34,089 nt of DNA from Pseudomonadota bacterium (GTDB taxonomy: Bacteria; Pseudomonadota; Alphaproteobacteria; Micavibrionales; UBA2020). Made by a program: the position numbers and the translations under genes. The stretch is taken from positions 1 to 34,089 of the forward strand of contig JACQAA010000028.1 of assembly GCA_016195185.1 (NCBI GenBank), given 5' to 3'. Numbering within the stretch: the first letter of the stretch is position 1; each line of letters starts with the position of its first letter. Of the stretch, positions 1 through 9,936 are shown one piece after another. Under the pieces are notes generated by a model. That model ran no database searches and was not told the origin of the DNA. It worked only from the letters and a program-made list of their open reading frames with translations.

Positions 1-1
1 C

Positions 2-157
2 CTGTACTTTTCCCTTGTCACCATCAGTACGCTTGGTTACGGGGACATTATACCGCATACCAATGCAGTCCGGTTTATTGTCGGCTTGCAATCCTTTTTT
101 GGGACAATGCTGTTTTTCTTCGGAGTGCACGCCATCTTGGCGCATAAAAAGACGTAG
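2..157 (+). CDS. C-terminal fragment of a potassium/ion channel pore protein (truncated by window start)
   Basis: Frame 2 reads LYFSLVTISTLGYGDIIPHTNAVRFIVGLQSFFGTMLFFFGVHAILAHKKT*; TLGYGD is the K+ channel selectivity-filter motif, followed by a hydrophobic helix. Confidence 0.8.
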   Translation: MYFSLVTISTLGYGDIIPHTNAVRFIVGLQSFFGTMLFFFGVHAILAHKKT

Positions 158-162
158 ACAGT

Positions 163-1095
163 CTATATTTCTTCTTCATTCATGAATTGTGCCCCGAGAT
201 GTTTTTTACCGCGAGCTTCTGCCAATTTAATTTGGCGGTGACGCTCCGCGGCGGCAGATTTTTTCTCTTCGCTGAGTGTATCGTGGCAATGGAGGCAGGC
301 GACGCCTTCAATGTATTTTGCACCCTTCTTGTCCTCCGCATGTATGGGGTGGCGGCAGGATGGGCAGAGTTCATATGACCCTAGCTTCAGTCCATGTTTC
401 ACCGATACGCGTTGGTCAAAGACAAAGCATTCACCCCGCCACAAGCTTTTTTCTTCCGGCATCTCTTCCAGGTATTTCAGGATTCCGCCCTTGAGATGGT
501 ATACTTGCTCGAAGCCCAGCATCCTCATATAGGCCGAAGCCTTTTCACAACGAATGCCGCCGGTGCAGAACATGGCAACCTTCTTGTGTTTTTGGTTATC
601 GAAGTGATTTTTCACGTAGTCAGGAAATTCGCGGAAGGTTCTCGTCCGGGGGTCAATCGCGCCCTTGAAAGTGCCAATTTTTACTTCATAGTCGTTGCGG
701 GTGTCGACCAGGATGGTATCGGGTTCGGCAATAATCTGATTCCATGCCTCCGGGGTGAGATAGGTCCCAACCATTTTATTCGGGTTAGCTTCGGAGATAC
801 CCATTGTCACGATTTCTTTTTTCAGTCGTACTTTCATGCGGTAGAAGGGGAGTGTACGAGCGGAGGACTCTTTGTGCCCGAGAGTGAACAGCGGTGGATA
901 AGAACGCAAGAAATTTAAAAGGGCATCAATATCGCCCCGTTCTCCAGCAATCGTCCCGTTAATTCCTTCATGTGCAAGTAGCAGGATGCCGTAAATGTTG
1001 TGCTTTTTGCAGGTATATAAGATCGCTTCTCGCATTGCTGCGATATCGGAAAGGGGAGCGAATTTATACAGGGCTGCGATAATGATCGGGTTCAT
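163..1095 (-). CDS. trhO: tRNA uridine(34) hydroxylase TrhO (YceA-type rhodanese-domain protein)
   Basis: 310 aa; rhodanese active-site loop CTGGIRCEKASAYM, N-terminal HEGINGTIAG block, C-terminal Cys-rich CPSC...CLHC region. Confidence 0.92.
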   Translation of the reverse strand: MNPIIIAALYKFAPLSDIAAMREAILYTCKKHNIYGILLLAHEGINGTIAGERGDIDALLNFLRSYPPLFTLGHKESSARTLPFYRMKVRLKKEIVTMGISEANPNKMVGTYLTPEAWNQIIAEPDTILVDTRNDYEVKIGTFKGAIDPRTRTFREFPDYVKNHFDNQKHKKVAMFCTGGIRCEKASAYMRMLGFEQVYHLKGGILKYLEEMPEEKSLWRGECFVFDQRVSVKHGLKLGSYELCPSCRHPIHAEDKKGAKYIEGVACLHCHDTLSEEKKSAAAERHRQIKLAEARGKKHLGAQFMNEEEI

Positions 1096-1167
1096 TTTTC
1101 ACCTTGACGCCACTACTGTAAGGAGAATACTGTTTATTTTCAATAGATTATACCATTAATTGCGATA

Positions 1168-1195
1168 TTGACTTTGCCATAAACTATGTTAGGAT
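1168..1195 (+). promoter_or_regulatory. putative sigma70-type promoter for the HAD-kinase gene
   Basis: TTGACT (1168-1173), 16-bp spacer, TAGGAT (1190-1195), about 30 bp upstream of ATG 1226. Confidence 0.4.
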
Positions 1196-1225
1196 GGGCG
1201 CTTATTTGTGTAAGGGACCTAAATT

Positions 1226-2320
1226 ATGTCTACGTCGCCACATTCTCATAGCGCCATTCACATCTTCCTCGACTTCGACGGTGTGCTGGCGGATTTCATG
1301 GCGCATCTCAAGCCAGAAGATAAAACTCCAGATGGCCGCCCTAAATTGGACGAGCTGGGTTATCAATGGTGGTCGACAATCCCCCCCTGCGAAGGTTCGA
1401 AAGAATTTTATGACGCGGCAAAGAAGCTGGGCATTGTCAAATTCCTGACCGCGGCCTCGCTTAATGAAGAGTGTTTTTCTGCCAAAGCGCATTGGGCACA
1501 AACGTTTGTGCCAGAGCGGGGTAAAGAAGTATTGAAAGACCTGATTATCTGTTCAGCATCCGATAAGGCACTTCTTGCCGGCCCCAATCGTATTCTGGTT
1601 GACGATTGGGGACCGAACGTAAAAGCCTGGATCGCGGCAGGTGGCATTGCCATTCATCATCAAGGTGATTTTAAAGATACCCTGAGACAGTTGCAGGAAG
1701 CTGTGGCCAAGCTGGCCCCGCCGCCGCCGACAACCAAGCCGAAGTTGATAGCGGTGGGTGGTTTGTCTGGCAGCGGCAAGACAACTTTAGGGGCAGCCGT
1801 GCTTCAGGATCTCCCGAATACCGTGCATTTAGACAGTGACCGTGTTCGTAAAGAGATGTTTGGCGTCTCCGACACCACCCACCTGCCGCCAGAGGCCTAT
1901 TCGTCGGAGGCGACGCAGAGATTGATCTCAGAAATGGATAAGAGAGTAGAAACAGCTCTCGCTGAGGGTAAAAATGTCGTCGTCAGCGCCATATTTACAT
2001 CTGCTGGAAGCAGGGTATACGAAGAGAGCTTGGCGCGGAGAAATAACGCTGAATTTGTCGGGGTCTGGCTGGAGGCGGATCTGAGCGTGCTATTTGACCG
2101 TGTGGCCAAGCGCACGAATGATGTCTCGGATGCTGATGTAGGAACTCTCAAGAAACAAGCGGAACATGCGATAGATCCTAGCGGCTGGTCTCTCGTCGAT
2201 GCAACGCAATCTCCCGAAAAAGTTGCCAAGGATGTCCTAAAAATTATTCAAGTTTCTCACAAAGATCCGGCGAACACGTCGCCGGCAGCACTCCCGCCAC
2301 CAGGTATCAAGCCCCATTAG
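1226..2320 (+). CDS. Bifunctional fusion: N-terminal HAD-like phosphatase/5'-nucleotidase domain plus C-terminal AAA_33-type P-loop kinase domain
   Basis: HAD motif I FLDFDGVLADF and late motif ILVDDWGPN; Walker A GGLSGSGKTT and LDSDRVRKEMFGV of P-loop kinases. Confidence 0.8.
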   Translation: MSTSPHSHSAIHIFLDFDGVLADFMAHLKPEDKTPDGRPKLDELGYQWWSTIPPCEGSKEFYDAAKKLGIVKFLTAASLNEECFSAKAHWAQTFVPERGKEVLKDLIICSASDKALLAGPNRILVDDWGPNVKAWIAAGGIAIHHQGDFKDTLRQLQEAVAKLAPPPPTTKPKLIAVGGLSGSGKTTLGAAVLQDLPNTVHLDSDRVRKEMFGVSDTTHLPPEAYSSEATQRLISEMDKRVETALAEGKNVVVSAIFTSAGSRVYEESLARRNNAEFVGVWLEADLSVLFDRVAKRTNDVSDADVGTLKKQAEHAIDPSGWSLVDATQSPEKVAKDVLKIIQVSHKDPANTSPAALPPPGIKPH

Positions 2321-2335
2321 GCCTTTGTCGGAAAA

Positions 2336-5300
2336 CTATGCCGCTTCTTCCAACTGCAATTCGTGCTGTTTTAGATCAACGGAGACAAGTTGCGATACGC
2401 CTTGCTCGCTCATTGTCACTCCGTAGAGGCGATCCATGCGCGCCATCGTCATGCGATGATGGGTAATGACCACAAAGCGCGTCTTGCACTCCTTGGATAG
2501 CTCTTCCAGGAGCAGGCAATAGCGATCGACGTTGCTTTCATCCAGCGGTGCATCAACCTCATCCAGTACGCAAATCGGGGCTGGATTGGTCAGGAACATC
2601 GCAAAGATCAGTGCAATAGAGGTCAATGTTTGCTCGCCGCCCGAGAGGAGAGAGAGGACCTGTGTCTTTTTCCCGGGAGGCTGGGCATAGATTTCAAGGC
2701 CGGCTTCCAGCGGGTCGTCCGCTTCGATCAGCTTGAGGTGTGCTGCGCCGCCATTGAACAGGCGGGTAAAGAGCGTCTGGAAGTGGGTATTAACGACATC
2801 AAAAGCATTCAACAGGCGTTCGCGCGCTTCTTTGTTGAGTTTGCTGATGCCCTCGCGCAGTTTCTCGATGGCAGCCACGAGATCGTCACGCTCTGTTTGC
2901 ATCGTGCTCATCTGTTCGGTGATCTCCTGGCTCTCGACTTCGGCGCGCAGGTTGACGGGCCCCATGTTGTCGCGTTCGCGGATCAGACGCTCCAGCTTTG
3001 ACTGCAGGTCGTCGAGTGGCGGCAAATCTGCCACGACCAGCCCCAGCTTTGTCGCCATTTCTTCGGGAACGCAGGTGAACTTTTCATGAATCTGCGCCTC
3101 GATGCCGTTTTGGGTGTGCTGCGATGTTTCGACGCGGGCTTGAGCCATGGCACGACCCTCTCTGGCGTCTGACAGGGCGCTTTCGGCGCTGCGGAGTTCG
3201 CGCTGCAGCTCGTTGGCGGTATTTTCGGCAGAGACCAGAATATCGGCGGCTTCCTGACGCTTGCTTTCCGCTTCGGAGATGCCGCTCATCAGTGATTGTT
3301 TTTCTTGTTCGATCTGCGCTGGGCGTTCGGCCAGGCGGTTGATCACGTCATGCGCCTGATGGATACGGGCTTCAAGTTCGGTGAGGTGGAGAGCAATGCG
3401 CTCCAGTCGTCCGTTCCAGCTGCCGGTTTCATTAAGGATTTGCGCCATCCTCAGGGAGCGACTCTCGCCTTCACGACGGATTTCAGAATGTGTGGCCTGT
3501 TGTTCGGCCAAAGCCTGACGCCGCTGACCCAGTGTTGTTTTGAGCGTGGCAATCCGGTAGCGACCTTCGGTAGTATCCGGCAGAGCGGCAAAAGATTCGC
3601 GTGTTTCGGTGATTTGAGTGGCGACGACGTCCGTTTCTTGGTCTGTATTGCCAATTGAAGTGGTCAGGCTGGATAGCTGCGCGGTCACTTCAGTCAATTG
3701 GTTTGATAGTTTATCGTGCTGACGACGGAGATTATTGAGCGTCTCTTCAGCTGTTTTGAAATCCTGGCGGGCCGTGTTCACCATTACTATCGTTTGGGCG
3801 CGGTGTTCTTTTGACTGTTCCAAAGAAATGCGTGCCGCTTCCAGCCGGCTTTGTACCGTTATAATCTCTGTATCAAGATCGGACAGACGGTTTTTCTGTT
3901 GTAGACGAACTGCGGCGGCATTTTCGGCGTTTGGCGTGACGACGAGGCCGTCCCAGCGCCATGCGCCCCCATCAGGGGTTACGAGGCATTGTCCCGGGTG
4001 TAGTTCAAACATCATCTGTTTAGCAACGGCAGCGCTATCAACGACACCAATTTGTGACAAGGCGCGACCGAGGGCATGTGGGCCGTTGACAAATTGTGAT
4101 AATGGTTTTGCCTGTGCCGGTAGTGATGCAGTGGTGACGAAGTCAGGCAATTCATGCCAGTAGATGGGTGCGGAGCCATCCAAAGCTGCCTGCAGGTCAT
4201 CGCCCAAGGCAACGGCAAGGGCTTTTTCAAGGCCTGGCTCAACGGTCAGTTGATCCAACACCGGCCGATAATTCGATTGCTGATGGCGAAGGATGCGGTG
4301 CAGAGCTTCAGCTTCAGCCGTGATCTGGTTGCACGCCTTTTGTACGGTTTGGAACTGCTCAGTCGCTTCTTGCGTGCGAGTTTCAGCTTCGGCACGGACA
4401 ATTTCACTATGGTCGAACTGTTCCATCGCCAGCCGCGAGCCCTCTTCAGCTGCAGTCAGGCAAATGGCCACATTGTCCAGTTCGGCCTTGGCGGGCGTGT
4501 TGGCCAGTAGTGTGGCATGTTCATTCTTCAGGTTGCCGCGGCGGTGGACCAGTCGCTCATGGCGGCGTTCGAGTTCCTCGATCTGGCGCTGGACGGATTG
4601 GCGTGCCGCTTCTTGTGTTGCTACTTCCTGGGTCAGGTCTGACCCTTCTGTTTCCAGCGTCTCGACGTTCTGCTGCTGAGCCTCAACCAGCAGCTGTGCA
4701 TCTTCCTCGCGTTCGGTTTGTTGTTGCGCTGCTTCCTCAAGGGCGGTGTATTCCGTATTGAGGCGGCTGATAGTCTCATTCGCTTCGGCTTTCTGGACGT
4801 TTTCGTGTGCAACATCGTCGCTGAACTGGCGCAGCAGTTGTTCGGACTTGGTACGTTCCTCGTTGACCTGACGTTCTTCGGATTCAAGGCCGCCATAGGC
4901 AAGTTTCAGGCGTTGCAACGTGGCGGCACATACGGCTTCCGCCTGGCGCATCTGTGGCAGCCCGGCGGCGGCTTCGGTTTGTCGGGTAATCAGATTCGTA
5001 ACCGTCAGGGTCTGGTCACGCACAATATTTTCAGCAGCCTCGAAGGCGGCCATGGCCTGGCCGACAGCGGTCGTGCTTTCCATCCAGCGCAGGTACAGCA
5101 GGGAGCCCTCGGCGGTTTGTATGTGACCACTTAAGTTGCGGTAGCGCGATGCTTGCCGCGCCTGTTTCTTCAAGCCTTCCAGTTGGACATTCATAGCGCC
5201 CAACACATCTTCAACGCGCAGGAGGTTGGTTTCTGCGGCACGGAGCTTGAGTTCCGCTTCATGACGGCGGGCATGCAGGCCAGAAATGCCCGCTGCTTCC

Positions 5301-5797
5301 TCCAGTACCATGCGGCGCTGGGTTGGTTTGGCATTGATCATGTCGGCAACGCGGCCCTGACTTACCATGGCCGGGGAATGGGCACCAATGGATGAATCGG
5401 CGAATAACAACTGAACATCGCGCATGCGCACGCTTTTGCCATTGACCTTATAGGTGGAGCCGACATCTCTTTCAATCTTGCGAGATACTTCGAGTTCATC
5501 AGACTCGTTGAGTTCGGCGGGGGCGGTGCGGTCGTTGTTATCCAGTGTCAGGACAACCTCCGCGGTATTGCGAGGTGGGCGCCTGGCGGTGCCGTTAAAG
5601 ATAACATCGTCCATCTCAGAGCTGCGCATGCGCTTGGGAGAATTTTCGCCCATTGCCCAGCGCAGGGCTTCCACTAGATTAGACTTGCCGCAGCCGTTCG
5701 GACCGACGATGCCCGTCAGGCCGTGACCAATATCGAGCTCGGTATTGTCGACGAAAGATTTAAAGCCGGTAAGCCTGAGCTTGTTGAATTGCACCAT
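2336..5797 (-). CDS. smc: Chromosome segregation protein SMC
   Basis: 1153 aa; N-terminal Walker A GPNGCGKSNLVEALRWAMGE, long coiled coils with a hinge, C-terminal LLSGGEQTLTSIALIFAMF signature and Walker B VLDEVDAPLDE. Confidence 0.97.
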   Translation of the reverse strand: MVQFNKLRLTGFKSFVDNTELDIGHGLTGIVGPNGCGKSNLVEALRWAMGENSPKRMRSSEMDDVIFNGTARRPPRNTAEVVLTLDNNDRTAPAELNESDELEVSRKIERDVGSTYKVNGKSVRMRDVQLLFADSSIGAHSPAMVSQGRVADMINAKPTQRRMVLEEAAGISGLHARRHEAELKLRAAETNLLRVEDVLGAMNVQLEGLKKQARQASRYRNLSGHIQTAEGSLLYLRWMESTTAVGQAMAAFEAAENIVRDQTLTVTNLITRQTEAAAGLPQMRQAEAVCAATLQRLKLAYGGLESEERQVNEERTKSEQLLRQFSDDVAHENVQKAEANETISRLNTEYTALEEAAQQQTEREEDAQLLVEAQQQNVETLETEGSDLTQEVATQEAARQSVQRQIEELERRHERLVHRRGNLKNEHATLLANTPAKAELDNVAICLTAAEEGSRLAMEQFDHSEIVRAEAETRTQEATEQFQTVQKACNQITAEAEALHRILRHQQSNYRPVLDQLTVEPGLEKALAVALGDDLQAALDGSAPIYWHELPDFVTTASLPAQAKPLSQFVNGPHALGRALSQIGVVDSAAVAKQMMFELHPGQCLVTPDGGAWRWDGLVVTPNAENAAAVRLQQKNRLSDLDTEIITVQSRLEAARISLEQSKEHRAQTIVMVNTARQDFKTAEETLNNLRRQHDKLSNQLTEVTAQLSSLTTSIGNTDQETDVVATQITETRESFAALPDTTEGRYRIATLKTTLGQRRQALAEQQATHSEIRREGESRSLRMAQILNETGSWNGRLERIALHLTELEARIHQAHDVINRLAERPAQIEQEKQSLMSGISEAESKRQEAADILVSAENTANELQRELRSAESALSDAREGRAMAQARVETSQHTQNGIEAQIHEKFTCVPEEMATKLGLVVADLPPLDDLQSKLERLIRERDNMGPVNLRAEVESQEITEQMSTMQTERDDLVAAIEKLREGISKLNKEARERLLNAFDVVNTHFQTLFTRLFNGGAAHLKLIEADDPLEAGLEIYAQPPGKKTQVLSLLSGGEQTLTSIALIFAMFLTNPAPICVLDEVDAPLDESNVDRYCLLLEELSKECKTRFVVITHHRMTMARMDRLYGVTMSEQGVSQLVSVDLKQHELQLEEAA

Positions 5798-5802
5798 TGA
5801 GT

Positions 5803-6516
5803 TTATTTCCCTTTCGTCAGTTTGTTAACGGCTACCTCAAATTTATCCACATCCAGCGCGCCATTGAGCGTTTCGGCACCATCGTTAATGATGAAGGTGG
5901 GTGTTGCCCTGATTTGATATTTAGTCTGTGCCGCCTGCATGTTGGTCAGAATGGCCGTTTCCAGTTCCTTGTTGTTGGTGCAGGCCTTAAAATAGTCCCC
6001 GTCCATGCCGGCAAGATTGCCCAGCTGCGCGAGTGCTGCCAGCGGATCTTTAGAACGCGCCCAGTGCTCTTGATTGCTGAAAATCACTTCAATCAGGTTA
6101 AAATACTTGCCTGCATCCACGCAGCGGGCCATCATGGCGGCACGGAGAGCGGGAGTATCGAGCGGAAAATCGCGGTAGATCAGCTTGGCCTTGCCGGTGT
6201 CGAGTAGGCGGGCCCTGAGCTCTGGTAGAATTTCTCTCTCAAAATGAGCGCAGTGCGGGCAGGTCAGGGAGGCGTATTCGACGATTGTGACCGGTGCCTT
6301 TTCGTTACCGATAACACGGTCCTTCATCGCTGTGTCCACGTTTATCTGCAGCCCCTCGGGGGCGGCCAGGAGGCTTTTGCTCTTTTCCAGCCTGGCCTGC
6401 TCGTCTTTGTCACTGCTCGCTGTTTGGGCGAGGCTAGACGACAACACTGCTGTTGTTGCCAAGACAAGCAAAACGACCGCAATACCAATGATGCTGACAC
6501 TGTTTTTCTTTAACAT
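5803..6516 (-). CDS. DsbA/Com1-family thiol:disulfide interchange protein (exported)
   Basis: CPHC active site in VEYASLTCPHCAHFEREILPEL; hydrophobic N-terminal signal; C-terminal ATPTFIINDG cis-Pro region. The ORF extends to 6564, but the M at 6516 places the signal sequence at the N-terminus. Confidence 0.88.
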   Translation of the reverse strand: MLKKNSVSIIGIAVVLLVLATTAVLSSSLAQTASSDKDEQARLEKSKSLLAAPEGLQINVDTAMKDRVIGNEKAPVTIVEYASLTCPHCAHFEREILPELRARLLDTGKAKLIYRDFPLDTPALRAAMMARCVDAGKYFNLIEVIFSNQEHWARSKDPLAALAQLGNLAGMDGDYFKACTNNKELETAILTNMQAAQTKYQIRATPTFIINDGAETLNGALDVDKFEVAVNKLTKGK

Positions 6517-6700
6517 GCTGTTCCCGTTCTTTTTCAGTTTTGTTTGTTCAGAATCTGGGGTCATTATAGTCGTGCAAGAGGCGAAAAATCAACTTATCTT
6601 AATGACTTATGGGCAAAAATCTTGTTTATCGGCAATGTTTTAGATGAGAAAATGCCTTTAAGAGATTGTACAAAAAACGAAATAGAGCTATAACCCACCT

Positions 6701-7519
6701 ATGGCAAAAAAGTTCATAAAAATGCATGGGTTAGGCAATGATTTTGCCATTTTTGACGGCCGTTCGGAGCGGCTTGATATCTCCCCCAGCCAGATTCGAG
6801 TTTTGGCAAATCGCCGCACGGGGATTGGCTTTGACCAGATGTTGATCATGGAGCCGCCCACATCGGCTGGGACTGATATTTTCTTGAGAATTTTTAATGC
6901 CGATGGCGGGGAGGTGGGTGCCTGCGGCAATGCCACCCGTGGTATTGCCAAAATACTCATGTCTGAACTTAAAAAGTCTGAAGTTACTCTGGAGACCGAG
7001 GCGGCTAGATTGAAGGCGTATATGGCTGGCAACAAGGTCACGGTGGATATGGGGCCGGCCTGTCTTGACTGGAAAGACATACCCCTCAGCCGGGAAGAAA
7101 ACACACTGTCTCTGCCGGTGATTGAGGGGGGGCTGAAGCATCCCGTTGCTGTCAATATTGGCAACCCCCACGCAGTTTTTTTCGTTGATAACGCCGCAAA
7201 AGTGGCGCTTGAAACAATTGGTTCTAAAATTGAGCATCACCCTCTATTTCCGGAGCGGGCGAATGTGGAGGTGGCGCAGGTGCTCTCTCCCTCCACAATC
7301 CGCATGCGGGTGTGGGAACGTGGCGCGGGCGTTACGCAGGCTTGCGGTACTGGTGCTTGTGCCGTTGCAGTGGCGGGTGTCCGCCGCGGACTAACGCAGC
7401 GCAAAGCCACGATCGTCCTCGACGGCGGTGAACTGGATATTGAATGGCGTGAGAGCGATGGCCACGTGCTGATGACGGGCGATGTGGTGGAAGTATATCG
7501 GGGTGAGATCGCTCTATGA
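6701..7519 (+). CDS. dapF: Diaminopimelate epimerase
   Basis: MHGLGNDFAIFDG start, ACGNATRG and ACGTGACAVAVAG catalytic Cys motifs. Confidence 0.96.
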   Translation: MAKKFIKMHGLGNDFAIFDGRSERLDISPSQIRVLANRRTGIGFDQMLIMEPPTSAGTDIFLRIFNADGGEVGACGNATRGIAKILMSELKKSEVTLETEAARLKAYMAGNKVTVDMGPACLDWKDIPLSREENTLSLPVIEGGLKHPVAVNIGNPHAVFFVDNAAKVALETIGSKIEHHPLFPERANVEVAQVLSPSTIRMRVWERGAGVTQACGTGACAVAVAGVRRGLTQRKATIVLDGGELDIEWRESDGHVLMTGDVVEVYRGEIAL

Positions 7520-8094
7520 GAAGCTTGATGAAATTGCCCGACAACCTACCAGTCCCCGTCGATGATGGCTCTTGCGATCATTTGCAAGGTGCAAATATAC
7601 CCTCCATTGAGATGCAAACCACTCAGGGACGGTTCGTAAATTTAAAAGATATCACACAGGTTTCGACAGTTATCTTCTTTTATCCAAGAACCGGGGAGCC
7701 GAACAAACCAGTTCCGCCCGATTGGGATTTAATCCCTGGCGCCAGGGGCTGCACGCCGCAATCCTGCGGGTTCAGGGATTTATACCAGGAGTTTAAAAGT
7801 ATGGGATTTCAGATTTTTGGTGCAAGTACCCAGGAAACATCCTATCAACAGGAATTTATATCGCGGAGCCACATTCCTTTCGAGATTCTCAGCGATAAAG
7901 ATTATCAACTTACAGAAGCTCTCCACCTTCCTACATTTACCTACGGGGGCATAAGACTTCTTAAGCGGATGGCGTGGATTCTCAAGAATGGCAAAATCGT
8001 CAAAGTTTTTTATCCCATATTTCCACCCAACACATGTGCAGAAACAGTTTTGAATTGGATCTTAAAAAATGACCCCCCACGACCACGCTTCTGA
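7516..8094 (+). CDS. Peroxiredoxin (AhpC/TSA superfamily)
   Basis: VIFFYPRTGEPNKPVPPDWDLIPGARGCTPQSCGFRDLY peroxidatic region; ATGA overlap with dapF. Confidence 0.88.
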   Translation: MRSLMKLPDNLPVPVDDGSCDHLQGANIPSIEMQTTQGRFVNLKDITQVSTVIFFYPRTGEPNKPVPPDWDLIPGARGCTPQSCGFRDLYQEFKSMGFQIFGASTQETSYQQEFISRSHIPFEILSDKDYQLTEALHLPTFTYGGIRLLKRMAWILKNGKIVKVFYPIFPPNTCAETVLNWILKNDPPRPRF

Positions 8095-9367
8095 AGATCA
8101 CCTTTCTCCCTGCGAGGGAACCGAAGGCAGCGTCAGGCTCGTCACCTTTGGCTGTCGCCTGAACATCTATGAGTCAGCAGTCATTAAAGATCATGCTAAA
8201 AAGGCCGGACTTGAGAATGCGATCATCGTCAATACCTGTGCGGTGACTAATGAGGCGGTGCAGAAAGCGCGGCAGGCGATCCGCCGGGCGCGTCGCGAAA
8301 ATCCGGGGGCGAGGATTATTGTCACCGGCTGTGCGGCGCAAGTGGCTCCAGCTGGTTTTGCCAATATGCCAGAAGTTAATCAGGTGATCGGCAACGATCT
8401 GAAATTGAAGGCAGAGGTTTGGCGGGGCTCGTTGACCGAACGTGTGCAGGTTAATGACATTATGCAGGTCAAGGAAACGGCGATCCATATGATCAGTGGT
8501 TTTGACAGCCATGCGCGGGCGTTTGTTCAGGTGCAAAACGGCTGCGACCACCGCTGTACGTTTTGCATCATTCCTTATGGCCGTGGCAATTCGCGCTCTG
8601 TCGCCATGGGTGAGATTGTTGAGCAGGTCAGGAAACTGGTGGCGGGTGGCTATCAGGAGATTGTTTTGACCGGCGTGGATATTACTTCTTATGGCCCCGA
8701 TCTGCCGGGACAGCCAACATTGGGGCAAATGACAAGGCGCCTGCTGGCGCTGGTGCCGGAGATCAAACGTTTGCGTCTGTCGTCACTCGATCCAGTCGAA
8801 ATCGATGATGATTTGTGGCGGTTGATCGGCGAAGAGCCGCGCGTGATGCCGCATTTGCACCTGAGCATGCAGGCGGGTGATGATATGATTTTAAAACGTA
8901 TGAAGCGGCGCCATTTGCGTCAGGATTTGTTTGCGGTGTGCGAAAAAGCGCGGAAATTGCGCCCGGATATGGTCTTTGGCGCTGATATTATCGCTGGTTT
9001 CCCGACGGAGACGCATAAGATGTTTGATAATACTTTTGATGCAGTGAAGGCGTGCGGCCTGACCTTCCTGCACGTCTTTCCGTACTCGCCGCGTCAGGGC
9101 ACCCCTGCTGCGCGTATGCCACAGGTGGACGGCAATGTACGGAAAGAGCGGGCGAAGAAGTTGCGTGAGCTGGGCGGCTCTTTGTTGCATCAACATCTCT
9201 CAGTATTGGTGGGTAAAACATTGCCGGTACTGACAGAGCGGAATAATAAGGGGCGCACAGAATATTTCAGCGAAGTAGCCATTGACGGTAATATCCCGGC
9301 TGGACGGATTGTCATGATGAAAATGAATTCTGTCGAAGGTGGGCGATTGAAGGGATGTGTGTGTTGA
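8069..9367 (+). CDS. mtaB: tRNA (N6-threonylcarbamoyladenosine(37)-C2)-methylthiotransferase MtaB
   Basis: Radical SAM CxxxCxxC motif in NGCDHRCTFCIIPYGRGNSRS; UPF0004 domain VTFGCRLNIYES...VNTCAVTNEA; 432 aa. Confidence 0.94.
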   Translation: MTPHDHASEDHLSPCEGTEGSVRLVTFGCRLNIYESAVIKDHAKKAGLENAIIVNTCAVTNEAVQKARQAIRRARRENPGARIIVTGCAAQVAPAGFANMPEVNQVIGNDLKLKAEVWRGSLTERVQVNDIMQVKETAIHMISGFDSHARAFVQVQNGCDHRCTFCIIPYGRGNSRSVAMGEIVEQVRKLVAGGYQEIVLTGVDITSYGPDLPGQPTLGQMTRRLLALVPEIKRLRLSSLDPVEIDDDLWRLIGEEPRVMPHLHLSMQAGDDMILKRMKRRHLRQDLFAVCEKARKLRPDMVFGADIIAGFPTETHKMFDNTFDAVKACGLTFLHVFPYSPRQGTPAARMPQVDGNVRKERAKKLRELGGSLLHQHLSVLVGKTLPVLTERNNKGRTEYFSEVAIDGNIPAGRIVMMKMNSVEGGRLKGCVC

Positions 9368-9936
9368 TCAGAATCGCAAAGGAGTCGGATGCTGGAACCT
9401 TGGTGGACATTTATGCGCCGATTGTCAGGGATAGCGCCATTTCATTTGAGTTGGAGCCGCCAACCGCGCCGGAGTTTGCACAACGTATTACGAAGACGCT
9501 GGAAAACAACCCATGGCTGGTGCTGGAAAAAGACGGTGAAATTGCCGGCTATGCCTATGCCAGTGAGCACCGGATGCGCAAGGCGTACCAGTGGTCGGTA
9601 GATAGTGCTATTTATGTTCATCCTCGGTACCGGCAGCAGGGTGTCGGCGGTGATCTCTACCACAAGCTGTTTGATATTCTGCGGTTGCAAGGCTACTACA
9701 ATGTCTACGCCGGGGTTACCCTGCCGAACGATAGCAGCATCAGACTGCACAAATCACTAGGGTTCAGACCCGTTGGTGTATATGAATCAGTAGGCTACAA
9801 GTTGGGAGCATGGCATGATGTCTGCTGGTGGCAGCTGGCGCTCCAGTATCATAAGGATAATCCCGCCATGCCACTTCGTTTCCCTCAGCTATCCATCGTA
9901 TCACTGGAAGCAACGCTTACACAGGGCCGACCATGA
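9355..9936 (+). CDS. GNAT family N-acetyltransferase (phosphinothricin acetyltransferase-like)
   Basis: IRIAKESDAGTLVDIYAPIV..., acetyl-CoA loop HPRYRQQGVGGDLYHKL, SIRLHKSLGFRPVGVYESVGYKLGAWHDVCWW. Confidence 0.88.
   Translation: MCVLIRIAKESDAGTLVDIYAPIVRDSAISFELEPPTAPEFAQRITKTLENNPWLVLEKDGEIAGYAYASEHRMRKAYQWSVDSAIYVHPRYRQQGVGGDLYHKLFDILRLQGYYNVYAGVTLPNDSSIRLHKSLGFRPVGVYESVGYKLGAWHDVCWWQLALQYHKDNPAMPLRFPQLSIVSLEATLTQGRP

Noticed and set aside
394-918. 174-aa ORF antisense to trhO
   Set aside because: Shadow ORF of a clear trhO gene on the other strand.
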